Both the position numbers and the translations under genes were made by a program. Below the pieces are notes generated by a model. That model did not search any database, was not told the origin of the DNA, and saw only the letters and a program-made list of their open reading frames with translations. A stretch of 64,000 nt of DNA from Sphingomonas sp. (lineage in GTDB: Bacteria; Pseudomonadota; Alphaproteobacteria; Sphingomonadales; Sphingomonadaceae), in the NCBI RefSeq assembly GCF_026460985.1, contig NZ_JAPKNM010000019.1, positions 1-64,000 on the forward strand, given 5' to 3'. Shown piece after piece: positions 25,737 to 33,911 of the stretch; the first letter of the stretch is position 1, and each line of letters starts with the position of its first letter.

Positions 25737-26651
25737 TCATAAAAGCGCCTGGGCGCAGAGTCGCTTGAGCCGATCGCTCAGGAAATCGATCAGCGCCTCG
25801 ACCCGCGCCGGCCGCAAGGTCCCGGGGGGCGTCAGCAGGTGCAAGCCCAGCGCGCCGCCGCTCCATTCGTCGAGCACGCTCTCCAGCCGCCCCGCCGCGA
25901 TCTCCTCGCTCACCAGGAAATCGGGCAGGCGCGCGATCCCCAGGCCAGCGCGCAGCGCGGGCAGCATCGCGTCGCCATTGTCGGTGCGGATCGGCCCGTC
26001 GACGCGGACGGCGGCCTCCTCGCCGCCGGCGCGGCGGAAGCGCCACACGTCGGGCATCGCGGTGTTGGTGTAGACGAAGCAGGCATGGGTCGCGAGGTCG
26101 GCCGGGTGGCGCGGGCGCCCGGCCCGGTCGAAATAGGCCGGCGCGCCGACCACATATCCCCTGACCGGCCCGATCCGGCGCGCGCGCAGCGAACTGTCGG
26201 GCAGTTCGGCGATGCGCAGCGCGATGTCGATCCCCTCGCCGACGATGTCGACGAACGCGTCGGAGAGCCGCAGGTCGATCTTGATCCCCGGGTGCAGCGT
26301 CATGAAGTCGGCGAGCACCGGCGCGAGATGGCTGATGCCGAAGGTGAGCGGCGCCGCGACGCGCACGATCCCCGCCGGCGCGCTCGCCGATTCGAACGCC
26401 GCTTCCTCCGCCGCCTCGCCTTCGGAGCGGATGCGCTGGGCATGCTCGGCGAGCGCGCGGCCGCTTTCGGTGAGCGTCAGCCGCCGCGAGGTGCGGTGGA
26501 ACAGCGACGTCCCCAGCCGCGCCTCGAGCCGCGTGATCGCCTTGGACACGGTCGCCTTGGACACCCCCAGCGCGTCCGCCGCGCCGCTGAACGAGCGATG
26601 CTCGACCACGCTGGCGAACACCGCCCAGGCCTCGAAATCGGGTAGCTTCAT
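25737..26651 (-). CDS. LysR family transcriptional regulator
   Basis: 304 aa. The N-terminal helix-turn-helix is typical: FEAWAVFASVVEHRSFSGAADALGVSKATVSKAITRLEARLGTSLFHRTSRRLTLTESG. The rest is a periplasmic-binding-protein-like effector domain (GIVRVAAPLTFGISHLAPVLADFMTLHPGIKIDLRLSDAFVDIVGEGIDIALRI). The start has AGGAG eight bases upstream. It is divergent from pirin, with wrbA beyond, an arrangement that suggests control of those two genes by an electrophile or quinone signal. A family-B repeat begins only 14 bp from its start codon. Confidence 0.92.
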   Translation of the reverse strand: MKLPDFEAWAVFASVVEHRSFSGAADALGVSKATVSKAITRLEARLGTSLFHRTSRRLTLTESGRALAEHAQRIRSEGEAAEEAAFESASAPAGIVRVAAPLTFGISHLAPVLADFMTLHPGIKIDLRLSDAFVDIVGEGIDIALRIAELPDSSLRARRIGPVRGYVVGAPAYFDRAGRPRHPADLATHACFVYTNTAMPDVWRFRRAGGEEAAVRVDGPIRTDNGDAMLPALRAGLGIARLPDFLVSEEIAAGRLESVLDEWSGGALGLHLLTPPGTLRPARVEALIDFLSDRLKRLCAQALL

Positions 26652-26664
26652 GACTCAACTCCTA

Positions 26665-26771
26665 AGCCCCTCCCCTTCAGGGGAGGGGTTGGGGGTGGGG
26701 CCTGTCCGTCTCACCGAGCCTTCGCTTGGGGCACTGCCCCACCCCAACCCCTCCCCTGAAGGGGAGGGGCT
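26665..26771. repeat. Family B paired-hairpin element, copy 2
   Basis: 107 bp, nearly identical to 17905-18012 including the centre CCTGTCCGTCTCACCGAGCC; only about a dozen central bases differ. It lies inside the divergent LysR/pirin control region, leaving 90 bp to the pirin start. Confidence 0.9.
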
Positions 26772-26861
26772 ATAGCTGAGAAACAATCCGTTTCCAACGT
26801 TTCCATTTACCGCATGATCCTCCGCCCTATCTTGGCGCTCAAGAAACAAGGGAGATCAGCG

Positions 26862-27560
26862 ATGATCGACAAACGCTCCTTCGAAAGCCTCGGCCATGCC
26901 GACCATGGCTGGCTCAATGCGCGGCACCATTTCAGCTTCGCCGACTATCACGATCCGGCGCGCACCAGCTGGGGCTCGCTCCGCGTCTGGAACGACGACG
27001 AGATCGCCGCGAACAGCGGCTTCCCGCCGCATCCGCACCAGAACATGGAGATCATCACCTATGTCCGCTCGGGTGCGATCACCCACCAGGACTCGATGGG
27101 CAACAAGGGCCGCACCGAGGCCGGCGACGTCCAGGTGATGAGCGCGGGCAGCGGCGTGCGTCACGCCGAATATAATCTCGAGCCCGAGACCACGCGCATC
27201 TTCCAGATCTGGATCCTGCCGCGCGAACAGGGCGGCCAGCCGAGCTGGGGCGCCAAGCCTTTCCCCAAGGGCGATCGCTCGGGCAGGTTCGTGACGCTCG
27301 CCTCGGGGTTCGAGGGCGATGACGAGGCGCTGCCGATCCGGGCCAATGCCCGGGTGCTCGGCGCCACGCTCAAGGCCGGCGAGAGCGTCACCCACACGGT
27401 AGGCGACGGCCGCCACGCCTATCTCGTCCCCGCTATCGGCTCGGTCGAGATCGATAACGAACGCATCGACGCCCGCGACGGCGCCGCACTGAGCGGCGGC
27501 CAGACGGTCACGATCAAGGCACTCGAAGACGCCGAGATCGTCCTGGTCGACTCCGAATAA
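26862..27560 (+). CDS. Pirin family protein (quercetinase-like cupin)
   Basis: 232 aa from the ATG at 26862, which has AAGGGAG nearby. The pirin N-terminus is clear: RSFESLGHADHGWLNARHHFSFADYHDPARTSWGSLRVWNDDEIAANSGFPPHPHQNMEIITYV, carrying the HPHxNME-type metal motif, and SAGSGVRHAEYN contributes the last histidine. Pirins are Fe-binding bicupins; bacterial ones can dioxygenate flavonoids such as quercetin or act as regulators. It is upstream of wrbA and divergent from a LysR regulator, consistent with a quinone or flavonoid response. Confidence 0.93.
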   Translation: MIDKRSFESLGHADHGWLNARHHFSFADYHDPARTSWGSLRVWNDDEIAANSGFPPHPHQNMEIITYVRSGAITHQDSMGNKGRTEAGDVQVMSAGSGVRHAEYNLEPETTRIFQIWILPREQGGQPSWGAKPFPKGDRSGRFVTLASGFEGDDEALPIRANARVLGATLKAGESVTHTVGDGRHAYLVPAIGSVEIDNERIDARDGAALSGGQTVTIKALEDAEIVLVDSE

Positions 27561-27570
27561 CCACCCAACC

Positions 27571-27629
27571 GTCGCCCCGGCGAAAGCCGGGGCCTCAGGG
27601 CACGAGATCCCGGCTTCCGCCGGGATGAC
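27571..27629. repeat. Intergenic paired-hairpin repeat, family F copy 2
   Basis: GTCGCCCCGGCGAAAGCCGGGGCCTC and GAGATCCCGGCTTCCGCCGGGATGAC face each other with a 7-bp spacer. It is a shorter version of 4399-4475 and likewise separates two plus-strand genes (pirin and wrbA). Confidence 0.85.
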
Positions 27630-27655
27630 GGCCCCGTTTTGAAGGGAGACATCGC

Positions 27656-28282
27656 ATGTCCAAGATTCTGGTTCTCTATTACTCGTCCTACGGCCACCTC
27701 GCGAAGATGGCCGACGCGGTCGCCGAAGGCGCGCGCAGCACCGGCGCCGAAGTCGATGTGCGCCGGGTCCCCGAGACCGCGCCCGCCGAAGTCGCGGCCG
27801 CCGCGGGCTTCGTCCCCGATCACAGCCATCCGGTGCTCGAGGACGTCAACGAACTCGCCGATTATGACGGCATCATCGTCGGCGCGCCGACGCGCTTCGG
27901 CCGGATGTCGAGCCAGATGGCGAGCTTCTGGGACCGCGCCGGCGGCCTCTGGTTCCAGGGCAAGCTCAACGGCAAGGTCGGCGGCGCCTTCACCTCCACG
28001 GCCACCCAGCATGGCGGGCAGGAAGCGACGCTCTTCTCGATCATCACCAACCTGCTCCATTTCGGCGTGACCATCGTCGGCCTCGACTATGGCTTCCAGG
28101 GCCAGATGGGCGTCGACGAGGTCAAGGGCGGCTCGCCCTATGGCGCGACCACGATCTCGGACGGCGACGGCAGCCGCCTGCCGAGCCAGGTCGAGCTCGA
28201 CGGCGCGCGCTATCAGGGCCGCCGGGTCGCCGAATTGGCCAACAGCATCGCGGCGCCTGCCCGCGAGCTCGAGACCGCGTAA
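27656..28282 (+). CDS. wrbA: NAD(P)H:quinone oxidoreductase, WrbA type
   Basis: 208 aa flavodoxin-fold protein. The FMN phosphate loop is [73 protein letters not shown] and [16 protein letters not shown] are WrbA signatures. It reduces quinones by two electrons, avoiding semiquinones. It is preceded by a GAAGGGAG Shine-Dalgarno and lies behind pirin, probably under the divergent LysR regulator. Its last 70 bases overlap the 3' end of the convergent M15 peptidase gene. Confidence 0.95.
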   Translation: MSKILVLYYSSYGHLAKMADAVAEGARSTGAEVDVRRVPETAPAEVAAAAGFVPDHSHPVLEDVNELADYDGIIVGAPTRFGRMSSQMASFWDRAGGLWFQGKLNGKVGGAFTSTATQHGGQEATLFSIITNLLHFGVTIVGLDYGFQGQMGVDEVKGGSPYGATTISDGDGSRLPSQVELDGARYQGRRVAELANSIAAPARELETA

Positions 28283-29007
28283 CCTCCCCCTTCCCCCGTG
28301 GTCTCGACGGAGCGGCGGCCTGGCGAAAGCCCGGCCGCCGTTTTCGTTTCGGGGCGCGCGACGGCGGGCTGCGCCGGCCAACTCGCCTGCGCCGCCGCGA
28401 AGCGGGCGCGCGCCGCCTGGGCCTGCGGTCCCGCGTCGCCGCTGCGGCCGACCCAGCGCCAATGCCAGGGCTCCCAGGCCACGCCCTGCTTGTTCCCCTG
28501 CGGGAAGGAGAGCTCGAAGCCGAAGTCCGGCCCGCGACGCATCAGCCATTTGCCGCCTGGGGTGAGCAGGAAGCATTGCTCGGTCACGCGGCAATCGGTG
28601 CCGCGCTGGACGAAGTCGACCGCATAGCCGGTAGCGTGCTCGCTATGCCCGGGCGGCCCGACGAACCGCGCGCGCAGTGCGGCGCCCGCGACTGTGTCGC
28701 AATTCTCGGCGCCCGCGCAGAAAACCTGACGCTGATGCGCGATCGAACGGAAGCACGATAAAGCGGTGAGCTCGATCCCTTCGGCGCGCGCGGCGGCACG
28801 CAGGCGCTCGAGATCGTCGGCGACCTCGCGCACCAGCGTGCAGCCCGCAAGACTGGGCACCGGCGCCAGCGAGGCCGGGTTCGCCTCGCCATAAGGCAGA
28901 TGCCCGAACAGGCGCGTTACCGCCGCGGGCGCGGCGGTCTGCGCATTCTCCTCGGCATGCGCCGCGATCGGTGCGAGCAGGATCAGGGCCAGGGCCGAAA
29001 GACGCAT
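28213..29007 (-). CDS. Exported D,D-carboxypeptidase-like M15 peptidase (VanY family)
   Basis: 264 aa with a signal peptide ([19 protein letters not shown]). The zinc site is shown by [16 protein letters not shown] (SxHxxGxAxD) and [12 protein letters not shown] (ExxH). [15 protein letters not shown] precedes it as usual. It should cleave the terminal D-Ala of peptidoglycan stem peptides in the periplasm. Four cysteines suggest disulfides. The last roughly 45 residues are low complexity, and the final 23 codons are antisense to wrbA, so the true functional end is probably near LSPGRRS. Confidence 0.88.
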   Translation of the reverse strand: MRLSALALILLAPIAAHAEENAQTAAPAAVTRLFGHLPYGEANPASLAPVPSLAGCTLVREVADDLERLRAAARAEGIELTALSCFRSIAHQRQVFCAGAENCDTVAGAALRARFVGPPGHSEHATGYAVDFVQRGTDCRVTEQCFLLTPGGKWLMRRGPDFGFELSFPQGNKQGVAWEPWHWRWVGRSGDAGPQAQAARARFAAAQASWPAQPAVARPETKTAAGLSPGRRSVETTGEGGGYAVSSSRAGAAMLLANSATRRP

Positions 29008-29131
29008 CGCGCACCCTCACGACGCTGCCGGGATGGCATCGCCCATGAAACGCCGCACGCGCGGAAAGGATCACGCCCTATCCATAATCGCCGCGCTGGC
29101 GCTCGCGCGCAGGCAATGGCATGGGCGGGGG

Positions 29132-29782
29132 ATGTTCCAGGACCGCGTACTCTTCATCGACGGCGAAGCGATCGTGATCGACAAGCCCGCGGGCCTGCCG
29201 GTCGATCGCCCGCGCGACCGCTCCGAAAGCCTCGAGGATTTGCTCGGCGAGCTCACCTTCGGCTTCCAGCGGCTCCCCCTCCCCGTCCACCGGCTCGACC
29301 GCGACACCAGCGGCTGCCTGCTGCTCGCGCGCAATCCCAAGGCGCACAAGCGCTTCGGCCAGGCGTTCGAGGCGGGGACGGTGGTCAAGCGCTACCTCGC
29401 CATCCTCGACGGCGAGCCTGCCGGGGACAGCGGCGAGATCGACCTGCCGCTCGCCAAGGTCTCGACCGCCGAGACCGGCTGGCGGATGACCGGCGACGCG
29501 AAGGGCAAGCCCGCCCGCACCCGCTGGGAAGTGGTCGAGCGCGCCCGCGGCAAGGCGATGCTCGCCTTCTTCCCCGAGACCGGCCGCACCCATCAGATCC
29601 GCGTCCACGCCGCCGAGGGCCTCGGCCTGCCGATCCTCGGCGATCCGGTCTACGGCAAGGGCGGCCCCGCGGTGATGCTCCACGCCGCCGCGCTCACCGT
29701 GCCCCGCGAGGGCAAGCCCGACATCCACGCCGAGGCGCCGCTGCCCGTGCGCTTCCACAATGCGGGTTTCGGCCGTGGCTGA
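29132..29782 (+). CDS. RluA family pseudouridine synthase
   Basis: 216 aa from the ATG at 29132 (purine-rich GGGCGGGGG before it); the track's longer start begins inside the M15 peptidase promoter. The catalytic motif HRLDRDTSGCLLLA has the nucleophilic aspartate at 56. TGRTHQIRVHAAEGLGLPILGDPVYG is the other family signature. With no S4 domain and about 216 residues it resembles RluA (23S/tRNA) or the short TruC-like group; the RNA target cannot be fixed. The next gene, arfB, overlaps its end. Confidence 0.9.
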   Translation: MFQDRVLFIDGEAIVIDKPAGLPVDRPRDRSESLEDLLGELTFGFQRLPLPVHRLDRDTSGCLLLARNPKAHKRFGQAFEAGTVVKRYLAILDGEPAGDSGEIDLPLAKVSTAETGWRMTGDAKGKPARTRWEVVERARGKAMLAFFPETGRTHQIRVHAAEGLGLPILGDPVYGKGGPAVMLHAAALTVPREGKPDIHAEAPLPVRFHNAGFGRG

Positions 29783-30176
29783 GATCCCCGAGGAGGCGAT
29801 CGTCGAGGAGAAGTTCCTCGCCGCCTCGGGCCCCGGCGGGCAGAACGTCAACAAGGTCGCCACCGCGGTGCAACTGCGCATCGACGTGTTCAAGCTCGGC
29901 CTGCCCCCTCACGCCTATCAGCGGCTCAAGACCCTCGCGGGCACCAAGATGACCAGCGCCGGCGAGCTGGTGATCACCGCCCGGAAATTCCGCACCCAGG
30001 AAGCCAATCGCGCAGACGCCCGCGAACGCGTGCTCGAACTGCTGGAGAAGGCGCACGAACGCCAGGCGCGGCGGGTAAAGACCAAGCCGAGCAAGGCCGC
30101 CAAGGCGCGCCGCGTCGACGCCAAGAAGGGCCGCAGCGAAGTCAAGGCCGGGCGTGGGAAAGTGCGGCTGGATTAA
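29760..30176 (+). CDS. arfB: Peptidyl-tRNA hydrolase ArfB (alternative ribosome rescue factor)
   Basis: 138 aa. GPGGQNVNK is the release-factor GGQ loop, and the protein ends in a long basic tail (ERQARRVKTKPSKAAKARRVDAKKGRSEVKAGRGKVRLD) that enters the empty mRNA channel, as in YaeJ/ArfB. It hydrolyses peptidyl-tRNA on ribosomes stalled without a stop codon. The track start at 29760 overlaps rluA by 23 bases; a GTG at 29775 (giving an AEIPEEAIVEEKFL start) is an equally likely site. Confidence 0.92.
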   Translation: MRVSAVAEIPEEAIVEEKFLAASGPGGQNVNKVATAVQLRIDVFKLGLPPHAYQRLKTLAGTKMTSAGELVITARKFRTQEANRADARERVLELLEKAHERQARRVKTKPSKAAKARRVDAKKGRSEVKAGRGKVRLD

Positions 30177-30180
30177 AATT

Positions 30181-30288
30181 AGCCCCTCCCCTTCAGGGGA
30201 GGGGTTGGGGGTGGAGCATGTAAGTCTCACCGAGCCCATCGCCTGCGGACAGGCCCCACCCCAACCCCACCCCTGAAGGGGAGGGGCT
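30181..30288. repeat. Family B paired-hairpin element, copy 3
   Basis: 108 bp with ends AGCCCCTCCCCTTCAGGGGAGGGGTTGGGGGTGG and the inverse. The centre retains GTCTCACCGAGCC but has otherwise diverged from 17905 and 26665. It lies between two plus-strand genes, four bases after the arfB stop. Confidence 0.9.
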
Positions 30289-30303
30289 TGCTACATACCC
30301 CCC

Positions 30304-30789
30304 ATGTACACCTTCGACATCGCCGCCGGCTCCAAGTCCGAGCTCTATCGCGACCTTGCCGCCGCGCTCGATTCGCTCACCGCGGACGAGCCCGATTCCG
30401 TAGCCAACATGGCGAATGTCTCGGCGCTGATCGGCCAGTACCTCCCCGACCTCAACTGGGCGGGCTTCTATCGCAATGTCGGCGGCGAGCTCGTCCTCGG
30501 GCCGTTCCAGGGCAAGGCGGCGTGCATCCGCATCCCGTTCGGCAAGGGCGTGTGCGGCGCGGCCGCCGCCAGCCGCGAGACCCAATTGGTCGAGGACGTC
30601 CACGCCTTTCCCGGCCATATCGCCTGCGACGCCGCCAGCCGCTCGGAGCTGGTGGTGCCGATCGTCCACCAGGGCGCGCTGCTCGGCGTGCTCGATCTCG
30701 ACAGCCCGCTCCCCGCGCGCTTCGACGCCGGCGATGCCGCCGGCTGCGAAGCGCTGATGCGGATCCTCGCACCCAGGATCGCGGGCTGA
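30304..30789 (+). CDS. msrC: Free methionine-(R)-sulfoxide reductase (GAF domain)
   Basis: 161 aa single GAF domain. The three redox cysteines of fRMsr are present and correctly spaced: C74 and C84 in KAACIRIPFGKGVCGAAAA, and C108 in GHIACDAASRSELVVPI. NWAGFYRNVGGELVLGPFQGK is also characteristic. It reduces free Met-R-sulfoxide with thioredoxin. The gene stands alone between a family-B repeat and the RcnB-like gene. A plain GAF sensor is unlikely given all three cysteines. Confidence 0.93.
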   Translation: MYTFDIAAGSKSELYRDLAAALDSLTADEPDSVANMANVSALIGQYLPDLNWAGFYRNVGGELVLGPFQGKAACIRIPFGKGVCGAAAASRETQLVEDVHAFPGHIACDAASRSELVVPIVHQGALLGVLDLDSPLPARFDAGDAAGCEALMRILAPRIAG

Positions 30790-30899
30790 ATCTCAAGACG
30801 GGACGCTGCCCCGCATTGGGACAGGTACCCCACGCGGCATCATGGTTACTTCTTCCTGAAGCACGGGCAGAAAGGGCACCTGTACGAAGGGAGTAGAGT

Positions 30900-31676
30900 G
30901 TGCGCAGCTATTGGTTGGCAGCGGCGGCGGTGATCGCCGGACTTGCGGGTGCGACGCCCGCCGCGGCGCAGCGCGTCTGGCAGGACGGCCGCTGGGTGGT
31001 CATGCCGCGGCACGGCGCGCCGACCGTGATGCGCACCGACTCCCATCGCTGGACGATGCGCGACGGACGCTGGGACGCGGGCTATCGCGCGCCGGGCGGC
31101 TGGAACGCCTATCGCCGCCTCCATCGCGGGGCGACGCTCCCCGGCTATTGGATGGGCAATGATTTCCGCGTCCCCGACTATCTGGGCTTCGGCCTCGCCG
31201 CACCGCCGCGCGGCTATTCCTGGGTCCGCTATTATGACGACGCGGTGCTCGTCGATGATGACGGCCGCGTCTGGGATTCGATCGACGGGATCGCCTGGGG
31301 CGGCGTCGTGGTCGCAGCCAATGCGAGTGCAGGCTATGCCGCCGCGGACAGCCGGACCGCCGGCGCCGGCTATCCGCCCCCGCGGATCGAGCCGGTCGAT
31401 CCCGACGACTATTATTACGACGACGCGCCCATCTATGACGAGCGCGAACCCTATCGCGGTCCCTATCCCGGCGGCGAGCCCGAGCCCCTGCTCCCGCCGC
31501 CGCCTCCGCCGGTGGTGCGCTACGGCCAGGCCTATCAGGGCGGCACCTGGTACGGCGCCTATCCCCCGGGCACGACCGTCATCATCATCCCGGCGCCGGT
31601 CACCAAGACCGTAGTGACCGAATATGTGGTGCGAACCTATCCCAGCCGGCCGGCGAAGCGCACCCGGCGCCGCTGA
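30900..31676 (+). CDS. RcnB-like exported protein with Pro/Tyr/Asp-rich tail
   Basis: 258 aa, GTG start preceded by AAGGGAG. A signal peptide ends PAAAQ. The N-terminal part (DGRWVVMPRH, RDGRWDAGYRAPGGWNAYRRLHRGATLPGYWMGNDFRVPDYLGFGLAAPPRGYSWVRYYDDAVLVDDDGRVWDSI) matches the RcnB fold, a periplasmic protein linked to nickel/cobalt homeostasis in E. coli. The C-terminal half is low complexity (DPDDYYYDDAPIYDERE, LLPPPPPPVV) and ends very basic (RPAKRTRRR). A metal role is only family inference; such proteins are abundant in sphingomonads. Confidence 0.75.
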   Translation: MRSYWLAAAAVIAGLAGATPAAAQRVWQDGRWVVMPRHGAPTVMRTDSHRWTMRDGRWDAGYRAPGGWNAYRRLHRGATLPGYWMGNDFRVPDYLGFGLAAPPRGYSWVRYYDDAVLVDDDGRVWDSIDGIAWGGVVVAANASAGYAAADSRTAGAGYPPPRIEPVDPDDYYYDDAPIYDEREPYRGPYPGGEPEPLLPPPPPPVVRYGQAYQGGTWYGAYPPGTTVIIIPAPVTKTVVTEYVVRTYPSRPAKRTRRR

Positions 31677-31708
31677 GGGCGGTCCGGAGTCGACATCAAC
31701 ATCGCACG

Positions 31709-31854
31709 CCCCTCCCTCCTAGGGAGGGGATGGGGGTGGGTGCGCGCGTCTGCGCGCCCAAAGACTCTCTCGCCTCCCGTGAAACAGCAATGGGCGAGGC
31801 ATCGAGCCTCGCCCATTGCTAACCCACCCCTCGCCCCTCCCTTGCAGGGAGGGG
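31709..31854. repeat. Family A paired-hairpin element, copy 3 (plus orientation)
   Basis: 146 bp between convergent genes, with the same length and order as 16604-16749: terminal arms, GCGCGC-gtct-GCGCGC, then the stem GCAATGGGCGAGGC-ATCGA-GCCTCGCCCATTGC, perfect over 14 bp. Relative to copy 2, three stem positions differ and all three are matched by the complementary change on the other arm. Confidence 0.92.
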
Positions 31855-31871
31855 AATTCAAGTAGCGCCAT

Positions 31872-33164
31872 CTACCGCCGCCGCCCGCCGAAGGTCACCA
31901 AACTCTCCGAGCCATCCGCGCCCAATGCCGATACGCCAACGAAATTGTCGTCGACGATCACGCCCTTGAGCGTCGCCTGGTTGGCCTTGACGTCGACATG
32001 ATGCTGCCAGTCCTGCGCGTCGGCGCGGCGCCAGTGGACGCGGTAGCCCAGCGCGCCCGGCACCGCCTCCCACTCGACCGACGTATCGGTCGCCAGCGCG
32101 CCGCCGATCGTCACGCGCGCGGGCGCGGCCGGCGCCTTGGCGAGCCGCCGGATCGTCGCGACGTTGATCGCGGTCACTTTGGCGAGATAGGCGAAGTCCA
32201 TCCGGTCCACCGTGTCGCCATAGGCCCGGCCCGCCTCCGTGCGCAGGTCCTGGTGCTGCGCGTCGTAATTCTCGACGCCCACGGTGAAGCGCACCGCCGG
32301 ATAGCCGAGCTTGAGGAAGGGCGTATGATCGCCGCCGCGTCCGAACCGGTCCGGGCGCCGCACCAGCACCACGTCGAGCCCCCTGGGCAGCCCGCCCGCC
32401 ACGCCGTCCACCGCCTTGGCGAGCGCTCGCGAAAGCCCGTCGTCCTCGCCCCCGTCGCCGCGCCGCGCGAGCTGCTCGTCGAGCGACTCGACCTGCCTTA
32501 TCCCTTCCGAGAACAGCCGCACCCGGTCCGCGACGCGCGTCCCGCCCTGGCCGATCGTGTTGCCGACGATGTCGTTGTTGAGCACCGCGCTGACCGTCCA
32601 GCCGCGCTCCTTCGCGGTCTCGGCGAGCAACTGCCCGCCGAACAGCCCCTGCTCCTCGCCCGATAGCGCGGCATAGACGATCGTCGCGTCGAACTTCTCC
32701 TTCGACAGGATGCGCGCCGCCTCGAGCACCAGCGCCACGCCCGAGGCATCGTCGTTGGCGCCGGGCGCATCCGAAGTCGCGTCCATCGGATCGGTCACGC
32801 GGCTGTCGATATGGCCCATCACGATGACGACGCGCTTGGGATCCCTGCCCGGCTGGAAGCCGAGCACGTCGACCACCTCGACGCCCTTGGGCGCGCGATC
32901 GTTGCTGAAGGTCCGCGCGAGATTCGCCACTTCGATACAGTCTCCGCACCCCTCGCCGATCCGCGCCAGCGCGGTCGCGAACCAGCGCCGCGCCGCACCG
33001 ATGCCGCGGGTGGGATGATCGGGATCGGAAAGCGTGTGGCGGGTACCGAAGCTCACGAGCTTCTCGACATCGGCCCTGAGCCGCACGGGATCGGGCTGGG
33101 TCTGGGCGGTCGCGGGTGTGGCGAAAGCGATCAGGGCGAGCGGAGCGAAGGCAGAGACGCGCAT
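31872..33164 (-). CDS. Exported M28 family metallopeptidase
   Basis: 430 aa with a signal peptide (ending TPATAQ). Zinc-site motifs in order are VVIVMGHIDSRV (His), APGANDDASGVALVLEAARIL (bridging Asp), AALSGEEQGLFGGQLLAE (catalytic Glu-Glu), NNDIVGNT (Asp), and a late His (DHTPFLKLGYPAVRFTVG region). A C-terminal domain of about 90 residues (APARVTIGGALATDTSVEWEAVPGALGYRVHWRRA) looks like a fibronectin-III-type module. It should be an aminopeptidase in the periplasm or outside the cell. It is convergent with the RcnB-like gene. Confidence 0.9.
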   Translation of the reverse strand: MRVSAFAPLALIAFATPATAQTQPDPVRLRADVEKLVSFGTRHTLSDPDHPTRGIGAARRWFATALARIGEGCGDCIEVANLARTFSNDRAPKGVEVVDVLGFQPGRDPKRVVIVMGHIDSRVTDPMDATSDAPGANDDASGVALVLEAARILSKEKFDATIVYAALSGEEQGLFGGQLLAETAKERGWTVSAVLNNDIVGNTIGQGGTRVADRVRLFSEGIRQVESLDEQLARRGDGGEDDGLSRALAKAVDGVAGGLPRGLDVVLVRRPDRFGRGGDHTPFLKLGYPAVRFTVGVENYDAQHQDLRTEAGRAYGDTVDRMDFAYLAKVTAINVATIRRLAKAPAAPARVTIGGALATDTSVEWEAVPGALGYRVHWRRADAQDWQHHVDVKANQATLKGVIVDDNFVGVSALGADGSESLVTFGGRRR

Positions 33165-33183
33165 TGATGGAAGCCCTTCTTAT

Positions 33184-33291
33184 CGTCACCCCGGCCTTGG
33201 GCCGGGGTCCACCGGGCGGCAAGCACCGGACAAGAGGTTCGAAGACTTTTGTATGCGGCACCGTGGACCCCGGCCCAAGGCCGGGGTGACG
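33184..33291. repeat. Intergenic element with 29-bp perfect terminal inverted repeats, family G
   Basis: 108 bp. The ends CGTCACCCCGGCCTTGGGCCGGGGTCCAC are exact inverses over 29 bp, and each end can also fold on itself (CCCCGGCC-TTG-GGCCGGGG). The 50-bp centre is unrelated to the other families. It has no ORF, and it lies between two minus-strand genes (M28 peptidase and usp). Confidence 0.9.
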
Positions 33292-33310
33292 TGTGAATAT
33301 ACTCGGCCCC

Positions 33311-33766
33311 TCAACTCAACCGATCGATCGCCGCCACGTCCAGCGAGCCCGGGATGATCATCACCGGCACGCTGAGCGACCCCGCATCCGCGCCGGTGAA
33401 ATGCGTCACCAGCGTTCCCGGCGGACCGCTCGCCGCGGCGCCCAGCACCAGGGCGGCGATGTCGCCGTTCGCCCCGATCATCTCGCGCACCACCTTGGCG
33501 CCGTCGCCCTCGCGCACGGTGATCGAGGGCTTGAGCCCCGATTCGGTGAGCAGGGTCCCCGCCGCGCGCGTCACCAGCGCCTCGACGCGCTGGCGCGCTT
33601 CCTCCTCGATCGTCGCCATCACGCCGCCCCATTGGACGAACTCCTGCTTGGGGAGGAGCGCGAGGATCTCGACGCTGCCGCCGGTCTTCACGGCGCGCCG
33701 GGCGGCGAAGCGCAATGCGATCTCCGATTCCGGCGTTTCGTCGATCACGACCAGATAGGTGCGCAT
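33311..33766 (-). CDS. Universal stress protein, UspA family
   Basis: 151 aa from the ATG at 33766; the long track ORF reads back through antisense of pdh[40 protein letters not shown] is the UspA N-terminus, and [23 protein letters not shown] with PVMIIPG sits where ATP-binding Usp proteins have GxxGxxxxGSVS, here degenerate. It may therefore bind ATP weakly or not at all. It is divergent from the pyruvate dehydrogenase E2 gene (145 bp). A general stress or low-energy role is family knowledge only. Confidence 0.85.
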   Translation of the reverse strand: MRTYLVVIDETPESEIALRFAARRAVKTGGSVEILALLPKQEFVQWGGVMATIEEEARQRVEALVTRAAGTLLTESGLKPSITVREGDGAKVVREMIGANGDIAALVLGAAASGPPGTLVTHFTGADAGSLSVPVMIIPGSLDVAAIDRLS

Positions 33767-33911
33767 GGATGCATTCCCCGTTCCACGCGTTGACTGCCCG
33801 CTCATTCTGCGCCGCGCAAGCCCAAGGTCTTGCCCCCAACCCCTTGACCGGCGCCGTAGCGGCGGCAAAGGGGGGACGAGCCACCCCCCAGGGACAACGA
33901 CGGGAACCTCC

